From Hymenobacter sublimis (GTDB taxonomy: Bacteria > Bacteroidota > Bacteroidia > Cytophagales > Hymenobacteraceae), in assembly GCF_023101345.1 (NCBI RefSeq), contig NZ_CP095848.1, positions 3,188,001 through 3,252,000 of the forward strand: a stretch of DNA of 64,000 bases. Direction: 5' to 3'. Position numbers and translations under genes: made by a program. The notes beneath the pieces are model-generated. The model made no database searches and was not told the DNA's origin. It saw nothing but the letters and a program-made list of their open reading frames with translations. Positions 8,677 through 18,272 of this stretch are shown here, piece by piece (position 1 is the stretch's first letter; each line of letters opens with the position of its first letter).

Positions 8677-10176
8677 TTACTTACCGGCGAACTTCTTGCG
8701 CAACTCCGCAATGGTACTGCGGAAAGACTTATCGGAATCAATCAGGTCCGAAACCGTTTGCACGGAGTGGATGACGGTACTATGGTCGCGGCCGCCGAAA
8801 TGGTGGCCGATGCTTTTGAGGGAGTGAGTAGTGTGCTCCTTGGCAAAGTACATGGCCACCTGCCGGGCTGTTACTACCTCCTTCTTGCGGGTTTTGGCTT
8901 TGAGCAGATCCAGGGATACACCAAAGTATTCAGCGCAAGTTTTCTGGATGAAGTCCAGGTTTACCTCGGCCTCTACTTCCTCAATAATATGGCGTAGGGC
9001 CTGCTTGGCCATTTCCAAGTCAATTTCCCGGCGGTTCAGGCTACTCTGGGCTACCAGAGAAATCAGCACGCCTTCCAGCTCCCGCACGTTGGTATTCACC
9101 GAGTGAGCCAGGTACTCCACTACCTGCGGCGGAATATCGATGCCATCCTGCTGCATCTTGTTCTGGATGATGGCCATGCGCGTCTCAAAGTCAGGACTTT
9201 GCAAGTCGGCGGTTAGGCCCCACTTAAAGCGCGAGAGTAGGCGGTCTTCCAGGCCCACTAGGTCGCGCGGGGGCCGGTCCGAGGTCATTACAATCTGCTT
9301 ACCCGCTTGGTGCAAGTGGTTGAAGATGTGGAAGAACATCTCCTGAGTTTTGTCCTTGCCGGAGAGAAACTGTACGTCGTCCAGGATCAGGATGTCGACC
9401 AGCAGGTAGAAATTGGCAAAATCCTGCACCGCATTGGAGCGCAGACTCTCAATAAACTGGTTAGTAAACTTTTCGGCCGACACGTAGAGCACGAACTTAT
9501 CCAGGTTCGTGGCCTTGATGTGGTTACCGATGGCTTGCACCAGGTGCGTTTTGCCTAGCCCTACCCCACCATATACCATTAAAGGGTTAAAGGAGGTAGT
9601 ACCCGGCTTGTTGGCAACGGCGAGGCCCGCCGAACGCGCCAAGCGGTTACAGTCACCCTCAATGTAGTTCTCGAAGGTATAAGTCGTGTTCAGCTGCGAC
9701 TTCAGGTAGTCGCGCTCAATGGTTTTGCTGGCCTCGAAGGGGTTGCGCAGGGTAGGCGGCGCCGGGGCAGGCGTTACGGAAGCCGCCGCCGTATTGCGGG
9801 CCGAGCCCGTCATGGCGCTGGCCGCCAACGAGGTAGCGGCGTGCGAAACTACAGCAGCTGGTCCCGCGGCCTTGCGGGTGGTTGGGAGGTTGAGGGTGCG
9901 CGGCTTTTGCTGAGCATTGCCCTGGTCTACCACAATGCTGTACTCCAGCCGCCCTTCTGGGCCCAGTTCCTGGTGAATGGCGCGCTTGAGTTCCTCCACG
10001 TAGTGCTCCTCCAGGAACTCGTAGAAGTAGGTGCTGGGCACCTGAATCAGCAGGACGTTATTGTGGAGCTGAACCGGCACAATGGGTTGAAACCATGTTC
10101 GGAAGCTCTGCTCACCAATTGTTGCCTTGATGACGCGAAGACAGTTGGCCCATACGGTTCGGCAATCCTTCAGCAT
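8677..10176 (-). CDS. dnaA: chromosomal replication initiator DnaA
   Basis: The AAA+ ATPase that binds DnaA boxes and melts the origin. Domain I is at residues 1-85 (MLKDCRTVWANCLRVI, SFRTWFQPI). A low-complexity Ala/Pro-rich domain II follows to about 145. The AAA+ core carries Walker A GGVGLGKTH near 204 and Walker B LILDDVQFL. The C-terminal DNA-binding domain ends with the signature GGRDHSTVIHS. The start at ATG 10176 gives 499 residues; a TTG directly before it would add one. The genes around it (metallophosphatase, membrane protein) are not the classical dnaN/recF neighbours. Confidence 0.97.
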   Translation of the reverse strand: MLKDCRTVWANCLRVIKATIGEQSFRTWFQPIVPVQLHNNVLLIQVPSTYFYEFLEEHYVEELKRAIHQELGPEGRLEYSIVVDQGNAQQKPRTLNLPTTRKAAGPAAVVSHAATSLAASAMTGSARNTAAASVTPAPAPPTLRNPFEASKTIERDYLKSQLNTTYTFENYIEGDCNRLARSAGLAVANKPGTTSFNPLMVYGGVGLGKTHLVQAIGNHIKATNLDKFVLYVSAEKFTNQFIESLRSNAVQDFANFYLLVDILILDDVQFLSGKDKTQEMFFHIFNHLHQAGKQIVMTSDRPPRDLVGLEDRLLSRFKWGLTADLQSPDFETRMAIIQNKMQQDGIDIPPQVVEYLAHSVNTNVRELEGVLISLVAQSSLNRREIDLEMAKQALRHIIEEVEAEVNLDFIQKTCAEYFGVSLDLLKAKTRKKEVVTARQVAMYFAKEHTTHSLKSIGHHFGGRDHSTVIHSVQTVSDLIDSDKSFRSTIAELRKKFAGK

Positions 10177-10377
10177 CAATCAGATAAGGCAAAAGCAACG
10201 GGGGTGCAGGTGGGCGGGATAACAGGCTGGCTACGAGCCGCGAAAGGCCCGTTTTTTTTAGGGGGAGACAAAAATGTGGAAAAGTCAGGAGACAAAAAAA
10301 CGCCCTTAACTCTTGCATTTTACGCACTTTTACCGCAAGGCTAGCTCAACAGTACGGTGAGCTGGCCCAGTGGTAAC

Positions 10378-11307
10378 CTATGCGGCTTGTACGGGAACTA
10401 CCGAGGTAGCGGCTACCGTAGGTTGGCGAGTACCCCGCTCAAAGGAGTAATCTAGGCGGCCCAGGTTAATGCCCGACCAGCCAACTTGGTTGACCAGGGT
10501 GTTGCGGCCGTTGGGGCTGGCAATGGGCTCGGGCTGCTCCAGGAAGGTGTGGGTATGCCCGCCCAGAATTAGGTCGATGCCGCTTACCTGGGCCGCCAGC
10601 TTCCGGTCGTCGATTTTGGCGCTTTCGTATTTGTAGCCGAGGTGGGAAAGGCAAATCACCAGGTCGCACTTTTCGGGGCCGCGCAGCTTGGCTACCATGG
10701 CTTTGGCCGTGGCTACGGGGTCAAGGTACTTCGTGGCCCCAAAGTTTTTATCGGCTACCAGTCCGGCCATTTCAATGCCCAACCCGAACACGCCTACCCG
10801 CACGCCCTGCTTGTCGAACACCTTGTAAGGCTGAAACTTACCCGCCAGAATCGTCTGGGAGAAGTCGTAATTAGCAATCAGAAAAGGGAAGGTAGCGTGG
10901 GGCAGCTGCTTCTGCAGCCCTTCTAAGCCGTTGTCGAAGTCGTGGTTGCCGAGGGTGCTGGCGTCGTAGGCCATCTGGCTCATGAGCTTATATTCCAGCT
11001 CCCCCTGAAAGAAGTTGAAATAGGGCGTGCCCTGCCAGATGTCGCCGGAGTCTAGGAGCAGCACGTTGGGCTCCTGCTTCCGGATTTGCTCAATCAGGGC
11101 CGCGCGCCGGGCCATTCCGCCCAAGCCAGCCCACTGGGCGGCATTGTCGGGGAAGGGCTCGATGCGGGAGTGCATGTCGTTGGTGTGCAGGATGGTCAGG
11201 CGGGTAGCCTTTTTATCGGCGGCCACCGTTGGCAGGGCCGAAACCCCCAACAAGCCCAGAGTAGCGGCGCCCAGGCCGGTATGTTTTAAAAATTCGCGAC
11301 GCTGCAT
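10378..11307 (-). CDS. 5'-nucleotidase catalytic (metallophosphatase) half, exported
   Basis: A 309-residue calcineurin-like metallophosphoesterase equal to the N-terminal domain of UshA-type 5'-nucleotidases. All metal-site motifs are present: LHTNDMHSR, DSGDIWQG, LGNHDFDNG, LSHLGY and GGHTHT. The N-terminus RREFLKHTGLGAATLGLLG looks like a Tat signal. It lacks the substrate-binding C-terminal domain, which is encoded by the gene just upstream (11417-12169). Together they probably hydrolyse nucleotides or related phosphoesters in the periplasm. Confidence 0.92.
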   Translation of the reverse strand: MQRREFLKHTGLGAATLGLLGVSALPTVAADKKATRLTILHTNDMHSRIEPFPDNAAQWAGLGGMARRAALIEQIRKQEPNVLLLDSGDIWQGTPYFNFFQGELEYKLMSQMAYDASTLGNHDFDNGLEGLQKQLPHATFPFLIANYDFSQTILAGKFQPYKVFDKQGVRVGVFGLGIEMAGLVADKNFGATKYLDPVATAKAMVAKLRGPEKCDLVICLSHLGYKYESAKIDDRKLAAQVSGIDLILGGHTHTFLEQPEPIASPNGRNTLVNQVGWSGINLGRLDYSFERGTRQPTVAATSVVPVQAA

Positions 11308-11416
11308 GAAGGAGAAAGTAACGGGTGATTGAGTGGCAGAGTGCAGGAGAGCGAGCAGCTACTCGAGGGGCTGATTATCAGAGCTCTTGCTCCGTTATTC
11401 AGCCTACTCAGCTACG

Positions 11417-12169
11417 CTATTTCACCCGGCCGTCAACGCTGGCCTCAATGGACTTGCCTTGCTGGGTTTGTTCGCGCATGTAGTCGGCAATAGCCGTGCG
11501 CAGCAGCACTCCGGTCCCGCGGGGCTTGATGGTTTTAAAGAACGTCAGGTTGTCGCCGCCGCCGGCTAGGTAGTCGGAAATAGCAATGGTGTAGGTACGC
11601 GCGGGCTCAAACGGCTGCCCCTCGATGCGAATGTCTTGGGGCTTGCCCTCAACGGCAGCGTACACCGCTCCGGAAACCGGCATTTTGATGCGGGCAGCAT
11701 AGTCAAAAAGTTGCTGTACTACGGCGCCGGGAGCGTCTAGCACCACCAGCTCGTTTTCGAAGGGCATGAGCTCAAACACCGAGCCCATCGTAACGGGCCC
11801 AGCCGGAATGGGAGCCCGCAGGCCGCCGTTGGTCATGACGCTGAGCTCCACGGGCTGCTTTAGCTCCCGACTGGCGCGAATGCGCTGAATGTCGGCCACA
11901 AAATTGGACAGCGGCGACTCCCCGTTGTTTTTGACGATGGCTACCGGGGCTTGGCCCAGTACGGCCGTCATTTGCTCCGTTACGCGCTGGCGGTAGGGGG
12001 CAATGGTGGCGGCAGCTTTGGGGTCTTCGGGGATGGTTTTGCCAACGGGTTGGGCCGTCACCGGGGCCAGCTGCGCCTTGGGCAGGTAGGCTCCGCGCTG
12101 GCAGGCAGGGGCCAGTGCTACGGCCGTCAGCAGGCCCAGAGCAGCCAGGCGGGAACGAAGAAGTTGCAT
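11417..12169 (-). CDS. 5'-nucleotidase C-terminal (substrate-binding) domain protein
   Basis: A 250-residue protein made only of the 5_nucleotid_C domain, with ESPLSNFVADIQR, MTNGGLRAPI, VFELMPFENELVVL and ISDYLAGGGDNLTFF. An N-terminal signal (LAALGLLTAVALAPAC) ends in a cysteine and may be a lipoprotein signal, although the lipobox is imperfect. ATG 12169 was chosen because it begins the signal peptide; the frame continues open to 12271. It lies 109 bases upstream of its catalytic partner on the same strand, so the domain order is the reverse of that in single-chain UshA. Confidence 0.88.
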   Translation of the reverse strand: MQLLRSRLAALGLLTAVALAPACQRGAYLPKAQLAPVTAQPVGKTIPEDPKAAATIAPYRQRVTEQMTAVLGQAPVAIVKNNGESPLSNFVADIQRIRASRELKQPVELSVMTNGGLRAPIPAGPVTMGSVFELMPFENELVVLDAPGAVVQQLFDYAARIKMPVSGAVYAAVEGKPQDIRIEGQPFEPARTYTIAISDYLAGGGDNLTFFKTIKPRGTGVLLRTAIADYMREQTQQGKSIEASVDGRVK

Positions 12170-12784
12170 CAGGTCAGGAAGAAGGGAAATGCGAGCGGCA
12201 AAGGTACGGCAGCGCAACGGGAGTTGGAACGACTGTATTTTATTGCCGAAGACAACGCACCCAAAAAACACAGACTACCAATCAGTTAAACCAGGGCATT
12301 TCACTCGTTTTCAGCCTACCCACTCGACAGCATTACTGAACATACCTGCTCCCCGTGCTGCTTCGCGGCACTCACTAGCGGACAGCGCGCACAACGGAAG
12401 GCGGGGCACCAACCTCATACTTGATACTCACTGGCAGCTAGCAACTACTACGGCTTTTGTGCGCACAAAAGCCCATTCGGCAGTGCGAGAAAGTAAAACA
12501 CTGTGCGGTAAGCACTGCCACCCAGGTCAAGCATCAGTCAAGCAAAATACGGCGCCACGGCAGGATGTTCGGTGAAATTGGCGTTCATATACTTCACCAG
12601 AAGAAACCCGATTTCTCTGGGCGGCGCCAGCAACTGTATAACGCTTCTGGCTCTGCACAGAGAGGAACTTGCCGAAATATTGCTGGTCTTAGTATGCATC
12701 TGCTAAAGCCTAGTTCTGGCCCTGAACCGGTATCTTTAGCCCGCCCCTTTGGGTTTTCGTTTTCCCACCCCACCCCGCTGCATT
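12170..12784. other. intergenic region with no convincing gene
   Basis: About 615 bases separate two divergent genes (nucleotidase C-domain and mutA). Open frames here are short, low in recognisable structure and lack plausible starts, so I do not call them. The region must hold the promoters for both sides. Near mutA, TATCTTTA (around 12730) is one base off the TAnnTTTG -7 consensus. Confidence 0.5.
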
Positions 12785-14572
12785 ATGGCCGATTCGCCGC
12801 GCCCCGCGCCTGTTTCGTTCTCTGAGTTTGACGCCACCACAACCCCCCAGTGGCTGGAGCGCATCGCCCGCGACTTGAAAGGCCAGGACCCGGCCACCCT
12901 CACCTGGCAAACCCCTGATAGTTTTCCGGTGCAGCCTTTTTACCACCTGGAGGCCTTGCAGGAACTGGGCGGCGCCCCTACCCCCCAGGTGCGACCGAGC
13001 GCGCACTGGCGTAACGTGCCTACCTACTCGGTGCCAGCCCTGGAGCGGGGCGGCAGCGCCATCGACAGTGCCGCCGCGGCCCTGCACCGCGGCGCCGACG
13101 GTGCTCATTTCGTGCTGGCTCACGCCGAGGGCTTCGACGTGGAGCACTTGCAGCAGCGCCTGCCTATGGCCGATACCTACTTGGGTTACACGGTGCGGGG
13201 TGGCGCGGCCCGGCTGGTACAGCGCCTGGCGGCCCTGGAGGTAGCACCACGTGGCTTCCTAGTTTCGGACCCCATTACCCGCCATGCTCCCGACCTGGCC
13301 AACCAGCAAGAGGAGTTGCGCACGGCCATCCGCCTAAGCAAAAACTGGCCGGAGTTTCGGGCCTTAGGGATTAACGCCGCCTTTTATGGCAACCGCGGCG
13401 CCACGGCTACGCAGCAAGTAGCCTTCGCCCTGGCTACGGCCGCCGCCTACCTTAGTGCCCTCCCCACTACTGCCGATGTGACCGTAGCAGACGTGGCCGC
13501 CGCCTTGCATGTGCACGTGGCCGTTGGCCCGAACTACTTCTTTGAAATAGCCAAGCTACGGGCCCTGCGCCGGCTGTGGGCTACCCTGCTGCATGCTTAC
13601 GGCCTACCCGCCGAAGCAGCCCAGCAACTAACCATTTTCGCTAGCACGGCTACCTGGAGCCAGACCACCCTCGATCCGCACACCAACCTGCTCCGTACCA
13701 CCACCGAGGCCATGAGCGCCGTACTGGGTGGGGCTGATGCCGTGAGCGTGGGGGCTTTCGACTGCCTGTTCCATGCTCCCAACGAGTTTGCCGAGCGCCT
13801 AGCCCGCAACCTGCCAGTACTGCTGCGTGAGGAAGCCTACCTGGATAGAGTGCAGGACCCCGCCGCCGGCTCCTACTACCTCGAAACCCTTACCGACCAG
13901 CTCAGCCGCGAAGCGTGGGCCTTATTTCAGAAGCTGGAAGCGGCTGGGGGCCTACCTGCCGCCACGGGCCTCGTGATGCAGGAGCTGCACGCCTCGGCCC
14001 AGGCCCAGTTTCGGCGCATTGCCAACGGCGAGCAGGTGGTAGTGGGCACCAACAAGTTTCAGAACCCCAACGAGACGTTCGACTACAACCCCAAGCGCCT
14101 GTTGCGCAGCCGGGAGTTTGACAGCACCCGCGCCACCTACCCTACCGAAGTGCTTCGGCTGGCGACGGCCCTGCACTTCGAGCGGCGAGAAAAGCGCAAG
14201 AAGCGGGCGGCCTTGGTGCTACTGGGCGCCCACACCAACCAGATTATTCTGGAATCTTTCCTGAATACGCTGCCCGAAAAGGAGCGGCTGGAACTACGGG
14301 CGGCTCACCCGGAAGGGACACTGTCGGTACTGTTTTCCTCCACGGAGGAAGCTACGCTCATGTACGCTACCCCCGAGCAGTTCGGCCGCCTTTCCCGGGC
14401 CATCAGCCGCGTGCCCATCGACGAGCCCAACTTCATTCCGCCCGCCCTGCTCACCGCCGATCTGGCCACCATGCAGGAAGCCGTGCACGTGTTCGGCTTC
14501 AAGGAATTTACCGTGCAAGGCTACAGCACCGAGGACGTGCTTGCCCGCTTGCAGGGCAAGAAAGTGAAATAG
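12785..14572 (+). CDS. mutA: methylmalonyl-CoA mutase small subunit
   Basis: The catalytically inactive partner of the MutAB heterodimer, which interconverts methylmalonyl-CoA and succinyl-CoA. The 595-residue chain carries mutase-barrel motifs (HVAVGPNYFFEIAKLRALRR, DAVSVGAFDC, DPAAGSYYLETLT). It has only a degenerate C-terminal part without the B12-binding DxHxxG motif, as expected for the small subunit. The start at ATG 12785 (MADSPRPAPVSFSEF) is the first in a plausible context. It is followed after 121 bases by mutB on the same strand. Confidence 0.95.
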   Translation: MADSPRPAPVSFSEFDATTTPQWLERIARDLKGQDPATLTWQTPDSFPVQPFYHLEALQELGGAPTPQVRPSAHWRNVPTYSVPALERGGSAIDSAAAALHRGADGAHFVLAHAEGFDVEHLQQRLPMADTYLGYTVRGGAARLVQRLAALEVAPRGFLVSDPITRHAPDLANQQEELRTAIRLSKNWPEFRALGINAAFYGNRGATATQQVAFALATAAAYLSALPTTADVTVADVAAALHVHVAVGPNYFFEIAKLRALRRLWATLLHAYGLPAEAAQQLTIFASTATWSQTTLDPHTNLLRTTTEAMSAVLGGADAVSVGAFDCLFHAPNEFAERLARNLPVLLREEAYLDRVQDPAAGSYYLETLTDQLSREAWALFQKLEAAGGLPAATGLVMQELHASAQAQFRRIANGEQVVVGTNKFQNPNETFDYNPKRLLRSREFDSTRATYPTEVLRLATALHFERREKRKKRAALVLLGAHTNQIILESFLNTLPEKERLELRAAHPEGTLSVLFSSTEEATLMYATPEQFGRLSRAISRVPIDEPNFIPPALLTADLATMQEAVHVFGFKEFTVQGYSTEDVLARLQGKKVK

Positions 14573-14693
14573 TGAAGTGGTGATGAAGTGAGCCTCTGTT
14601 CAGGCAGCGCAAACTGCGCTACCTGAATTCGATACCTCCATTTCATTATCCCCGCACTCCACCATTTCACAAACTCACCATTTCACCATTGCC
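14573..14693. repeat. inverted GGTGA/TCACC repeat in the mutA-mutB spacer
   Basis: The spacer starts with AGTGGTGATGAAGTGAG and ends with CTCACCATTTCACCATT, so the two ends are roughly inverted copies of the GGTGA-rich repeat family seen at several other junctions in the window. The middle holds a short GCGCAAACTGCGC hairpin. Confidence 0.45.
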
Positions 14694-16892
14694 ATGAAGC
14701 CCGACTTCTCTCAGATATCCTACGACGCGGCTCAGCTGCCCGCGCCGACCACCGAAGCCACCCAAACCACTACTCCGGAAGGCATTGCGCTGAAGCAGTT
14801 CTATACCGCTCAGGATGTGCAGCACCTCGACCACCTTGGGTTTGGGGCGGGGCAGGCGCCCTACCTGCGCGGGCCCTACAGCACCATGTACATCCAGAAC
14901 CCCTGGACCATCCGGCAGTACGCGGGCTTTAGCACGGCTGAGGCCAGCAACGCCTTCTACCGCCGCAACCTGGCCGGCGGGCAGAAAGGACTTTCGGTGG
15001 CCTTCGACCTGGCTACCCATCGGGGCTACGACTCCGACCACCCACGCGTGGTGGGCGACGTGGGCAAAGCCGGCGTGGCCATTGATTCGGTGGAGGACAT
15101 GAAGCTCCTGTTTGATGAGATTCCGCTGGACCAGATGTCGGTGTCGATGACCATGAACGGGGCGGTGCTACCCATTATGGCCTTCTACATTGTGGCGGCC
15201 GAGGAGCAGGGCGTAACGCCGGATAAGCTGGCGGGCACCATTCAGAACGACATTCTGAAGGAGTTCATGGTGCGCAACACCTACATCTACCCGCCCCTGC
15301 CGAGCATGCGCATCATTGCGGATATTTTCAGCTACACGGCGCAGAATATGCCCAAGTTCAACAGCATCAGCATCTCGGGCTACCACATGCAGGAAGCCGG
15401 GGCTACCGCTGATCTGGAACTGGCTTACACCCTGGCCGATGGGCTGGAGTACGTGCGCGCCGGGTTGGCGGCGGGCATGAGCATCGACCAGTTTGCCCCG
15501 CGCCTCTCGTTTTTCTGGGCCATTGGCATGAACCACTTCATGGAAATTGCCAAGATGCGGGCCGGCCGCCTGCTCTGGGCCAAGCTCATCAAGCAGTTTG
15601 AGCCCCAAAACCCCAAGAGCCTGGCCCTGCGCACGCACTGCCAGACCTCGGGCTACTCCCTCACCGAGCAGGACCCCTTCAACAACGTGGCCCGCACCTG
15701 CATCGAGGCCATGGCCGCGGCTCTGGGCGGCACCCAGAGCCTGCACACCAACGCCCTCGACGAGGCCATTGCCCTACCCACCGACTTCTCGGCCCGCATT
15801 GCCCGCAACACCCAGCTCTACCTCCAGCACGAAACGGACATTACCCGCGTGGTGGACCCCTGGGGCGGCTCCTACTACGTGGAAACCCTCACCCACGAGC
15901 TGGCCGACAAAGCCTGGGCCCTTATCCAAGAGGTTGAAGAACTGGGCGGCATGGCCAAGGCCATTGAAACTGGCCTGCCTAAAATGCGCATCGAGGAAGC
16001 CGCCGCCCGCAAGCAAGCCCGCATCGACTCGGGCAAGGAAATCGTGGTAGGCGTAAACAAGTACCGCATCGACGAGGCCACCGACATTGAGGTACTCGAC
16101 ATCGACAACGCCGCCGTGCGCGAGTCGCAGATTGCGCGCCTAAACCAAATTAAAGCTACCCGTGACAACGCCGCCGTGCAGCAGGCCCTGGCGGCCCTCA
16201 CCGAAGCCGCCCGCTCAGGAAATGAGGAATCAGGAATGAAGAATGAGGAACTGGGAGAGACTATTCATTCCTCATTCCTCACTCCTAATTCCTCATTAAA
16301 CCTACTGGCCTTGGCCGTAAACGCGGCCCGCCTGCGTGCTACCCTCGGCGAGATTTCCGATGCTCTGGAAAAGGTGTACGGCCGCCATCAGGCCACCATT
16401 CGGGCTATTTCGGGCGTGTATTCTCAGGAAATGAACTACGACGAGCAGTTTGCCAAGGCCCGCCAGATGGCCGACGACTTTGCCGCCCGCGAAGGCCGCC
16501 GCCCTCGCATGATGGTGGCCAAAATGGGCCAGGACGGCCACGACCGGGGCTCCAAGATTATTGCTACCTCCTTCGCCGACGTAGGCTTCGACGTGGACAT
16601 CGCGCCCCTGTTCCAAACCCCCGACGAGGTAGCCCGCCAGGCCGCCGAAAACGACGTGCACGTAGTGGGCGTGAGCAGCCTCGCCGCCGGCCACAAAACC
16701 CTGATTCCGCAGCTCATTGCGGAGCTCCGGCAGCTCGGCCGCGAAGACATCCTCGTCATTGCTGGCGGCGTCATCCCCGCCCAGGACTACGACTTCCTCT
16801 ACAATGCCGGGGTAGTCGGCGTGTACGGTCCCGGCACCGTCATTGCCGTGGCGGCGCAGGAGATATTGGAGAAGCTAGATAGACTTAGCTAA
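14694..16892 (+). CDS. mutB: methylmalonyl-CoA mutase large (B12-binding) subunit
   Basis: The catalytic subunit: an adenosylcobalamin-dependent barrel (motifs [63 protein letters not shown]) followed by the cobalamin domain with DGHDRG near residues 614-619. The 732-residue length is slightly above the usual 710-720. The excess sits at about residues 509-535, where a palindromic repeat is read in frame as a Glu/Ser/Asn-rich linker between barrel and B12 domain. The start codon lies after the inverted repeat spacer. The stop is four bases before the AT-rich cassette. Confidence 0.97.
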   Translation: MKPDFSQISYDAAQLPAPTTEATQTTTPEGIALKQFYTAQDVQHLDHLGFGAGQAPYLRGPYSTMYIQNPWTIRQYAGFSTAEASNAFYRRNLAGGQKGLSVAFDLATHRGYDSDHPRVVGDVGKAGVAIDSVEDMKLLFDEIPLDQMSVSMTMNGAVLPIMAFYIVAAEEQGVTPDKLAGTIQNDILKEFMVRNTYIYPPLPSMRIIADIFSYTAQNMPKFNSISISGYHMQEAGATADLELAYTLADGLEYVRAGLAAGMSIDQFAPRLSFFWAIGMNHFMEIAKMRAGRLLWAKLIKQFEPQNPKSLALRTHCQTSGYSLTEQDPFNNVARTCIEAMAAALGGTQSLHTNALDEAIALPTDFSARIARNTQLYLQHETDITRVVDPWGGSYYVETLTHELADKAWALIQEVEELGGMAKAIETGLPKMRIEEAAARKQARIDSGKEIVVGVNKYRIDEATDIEVLDIDNAAVRESQIARLNQIKATRDNAAVQQALAALTEAARSGNEESGMKNEELGETIHSSFLTPNSSLNLLALAVNAARLRATLGEISDALEKVYGRHQATIRAISGVYSQEMNYDEQFAKARQMADDFAAREGRRPRMMVAKMGQDGHDRGSKIIATSFADVGFDVDIAPLFQTPDEVARQAAENDVHVVGVSSLAAGHKTLIPQLIAELRQLGREDILVIAGGVIPAQDYDFLYNAGVVGVYGPGTVIAVAAQEILEKLDRLS
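16221..16297. repeat. palindromic GAATGAGGAA element inserted in frame in mutB
   Basis: Two 30-base arms (16221-16250 and 16268-16297) are inverted complements at 27 of 30 positions, separated by a 17-base loop. The arms are built from AGGAATGA and GAATGAGGAA units. A related element lies between panB and the RluA gene (62490-62587). Here it is translated without a stop and without breaking the mutB frame. Confidence 0.85.
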
Positions 16893-16896
16893 TAAT

Positions 16897-18270
16897 ATGG
16901 AAACACTAGAAGTTAGAAACTTCGGACCCATCGTCCGGGCATCTATAGTTTTAAAGGACGTCAACATATTTATTGGTCCATCATCAAGTGGCAAAAGCAC
17001 AATAGCAAAACTGTGTGCAATTTTAAATGATTATGACTTTATTAAAAAAGTCAAGAGATTTTCTAAATTTAAAGAATATTTAGAAAAATATAATGTTAGT
17101 GAATATTTAACAACTAACACATACATAAGATATGATTCTGATGTACTTACTTTAACTATAAACAATGGACGCATTTCAAACGTGCCTAAGGAAAACATAA
17201 TTATTGATTCTTACAACGCATTATTTCAATATGCAAAACTTTCACAAACAGTAGATTTCGAATACACAGAATTAGAGGTATACGAACCCGTCTTCGAACA
17301 TCTTAGAATTTTATCTGAACCAATAGTTAAATCACTCAACCAACTTTCTTATAAAGCGTTTTATAATTTTAAAAGCATAACACACAGAGCTAGCTTTATT
17401 TACAGTAAAATATTCACAGAATTAGATTCAGATAATTATGATTTAGACGATGAAAGTTTATATTACGATGAAGATGAATTTGAAGAAATAGTAAGCGAAA
17501 TTGAATTATTGACCAAAAATTCTATAATTTTCTTTAGGAATGAATTAAGTGAATTAAAAAGTGTACAAAGTTCAACATATATACCAGCAGAAAGAATATT
17601 ATTTTCTTTAATAACAGAAAAGGTGTTTTCTTTTGAAAATGCCAAATTGGCATTGCCTCAAGTAATGATCGATTTTGGAACAATTGTCGAAAAAGCAAAA
17701 ATATCTTCCAAAGAGTATAATTTAGATTTCATAGGAACTAAATATAAGTTTGATAAAGGCAAGAATATAATAACACAAAATGGATATGAGACGGAATTAA
17801 GCAAAGCCGCTAGTGGTATACAAACAATAATCCCGCTCTATCTAGCCATTGAATACAAAATATATACAAACGACCAGAATACAAATTTTATAATAGAAGA
17901 ACCTGAGTTAAACCTATATCCTACTAATCAAAAGAAATTAATAGAATACATTATTGCAAAATGCACAAACAAAAATGGAAGCCTTACAATTACTACTCAT
18001 AGTCCATATATATTAACTTGCATAAATAACTTTATACAAGGAGCAAACGCATTTCAAGAGAGACCGGAAATGATTGAATCAATAAAAGATATTATAAGTC
18101 CAAACTATTGGTTAGAATACAATAGAGTTTCAGCATACTATATAAATAACGGCTTAACTGAAAATATTATGAATAGCGATATTAAATCAATAGGAGCTAG
18201 CAAAATAGATGATGTATCAGAAGAAATAGGGAATGAATTTAATCAACTTACAGATATAATATATTCGTAA
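16897..18270 (+). CDS. AAA/SMC-OLD-like ATPase, putative defence protein
   Basis: A 457-residue ABC-type ATPase of the RecF/SMC/OLD-like group. Walker A GPSSSGKST is at residues 27-35. A signature-like LSKAASGIQTIIPL lies near 299-311, Walker B with catalytic acids FIIEEPELNLYP near 330, and the H-loop TTHSPY near 366. The middle (about 60-290) is a long insert with acidic stretches. No TOPRIM or nuclease motif is visible in this protein. The gene is about 15-30% GC per line against about 60% around it, so it was almost certainly acquired. It starts four bases after mutB and is followed two bases later by the putative nuclease, as in two-gene anti-phage modules. The exact system is not recognised. 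Confidence 0.85.
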   Translation: METLEVRNFGPIVRASIVLKDVNIFIGPSSSGKSTIAKLCAILNDYDFIKKVKRFSKFKEYLEKYNVSEYLTTNTYIRYDSDVLTLTINNGRISNVPKENIIIDSYNALFQYAKLSQTVDFEYTELEVYEPVFEHLRILSEPIVKSLNQLSYKAFYNFKSITHRASFIYSKIFTELDSDNYDLDDESLYYDEDEFEEIVSEIELLTKNSIIFFRNELSELKSVQSSTYIPAERILFSLITEKVFSFENAKLALPQVMIDFGTIVEKAKISSKEYNLDFIGTKYKFDKGKNIITQNGYETELSKAASGIQTIIPLYLAIEYKIYTNDQNTNFIIEEPELNLYPTNQKKLIEYIIAKCTNKNGSLTITTHSPYILTCINNFIQGANAFQERPEMIESIKDIISPNYWLEYNRVSAYYINNGLTENIMNSDIKSIGASKIDDVSEEIGNEFNQLTDIIYS

Positions 18271-18272
18271 AT

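Noticed and set aside
10180..10377. Replication origin next to dnaA
   Set aside because: Only one near-match to a DnaA box (TGTGGAAAA at 10275-10283, one mismatch) was found, with no cluster or AT-rich unwinding element, and dnaA position alone does not mark the origin in this phylum.
12189..12575. A 128-codon frame in the nucleotidase-mutA gap
   Set aside because: It has unusual composition, no recognisable motif and no good start context, so it is treated as chance.
15168..15746. A 192-codon minus-strand frame within mutB
   Set aside because: It lies fully inside a secure gene and has a shadow-like His/Gly-rich composition.
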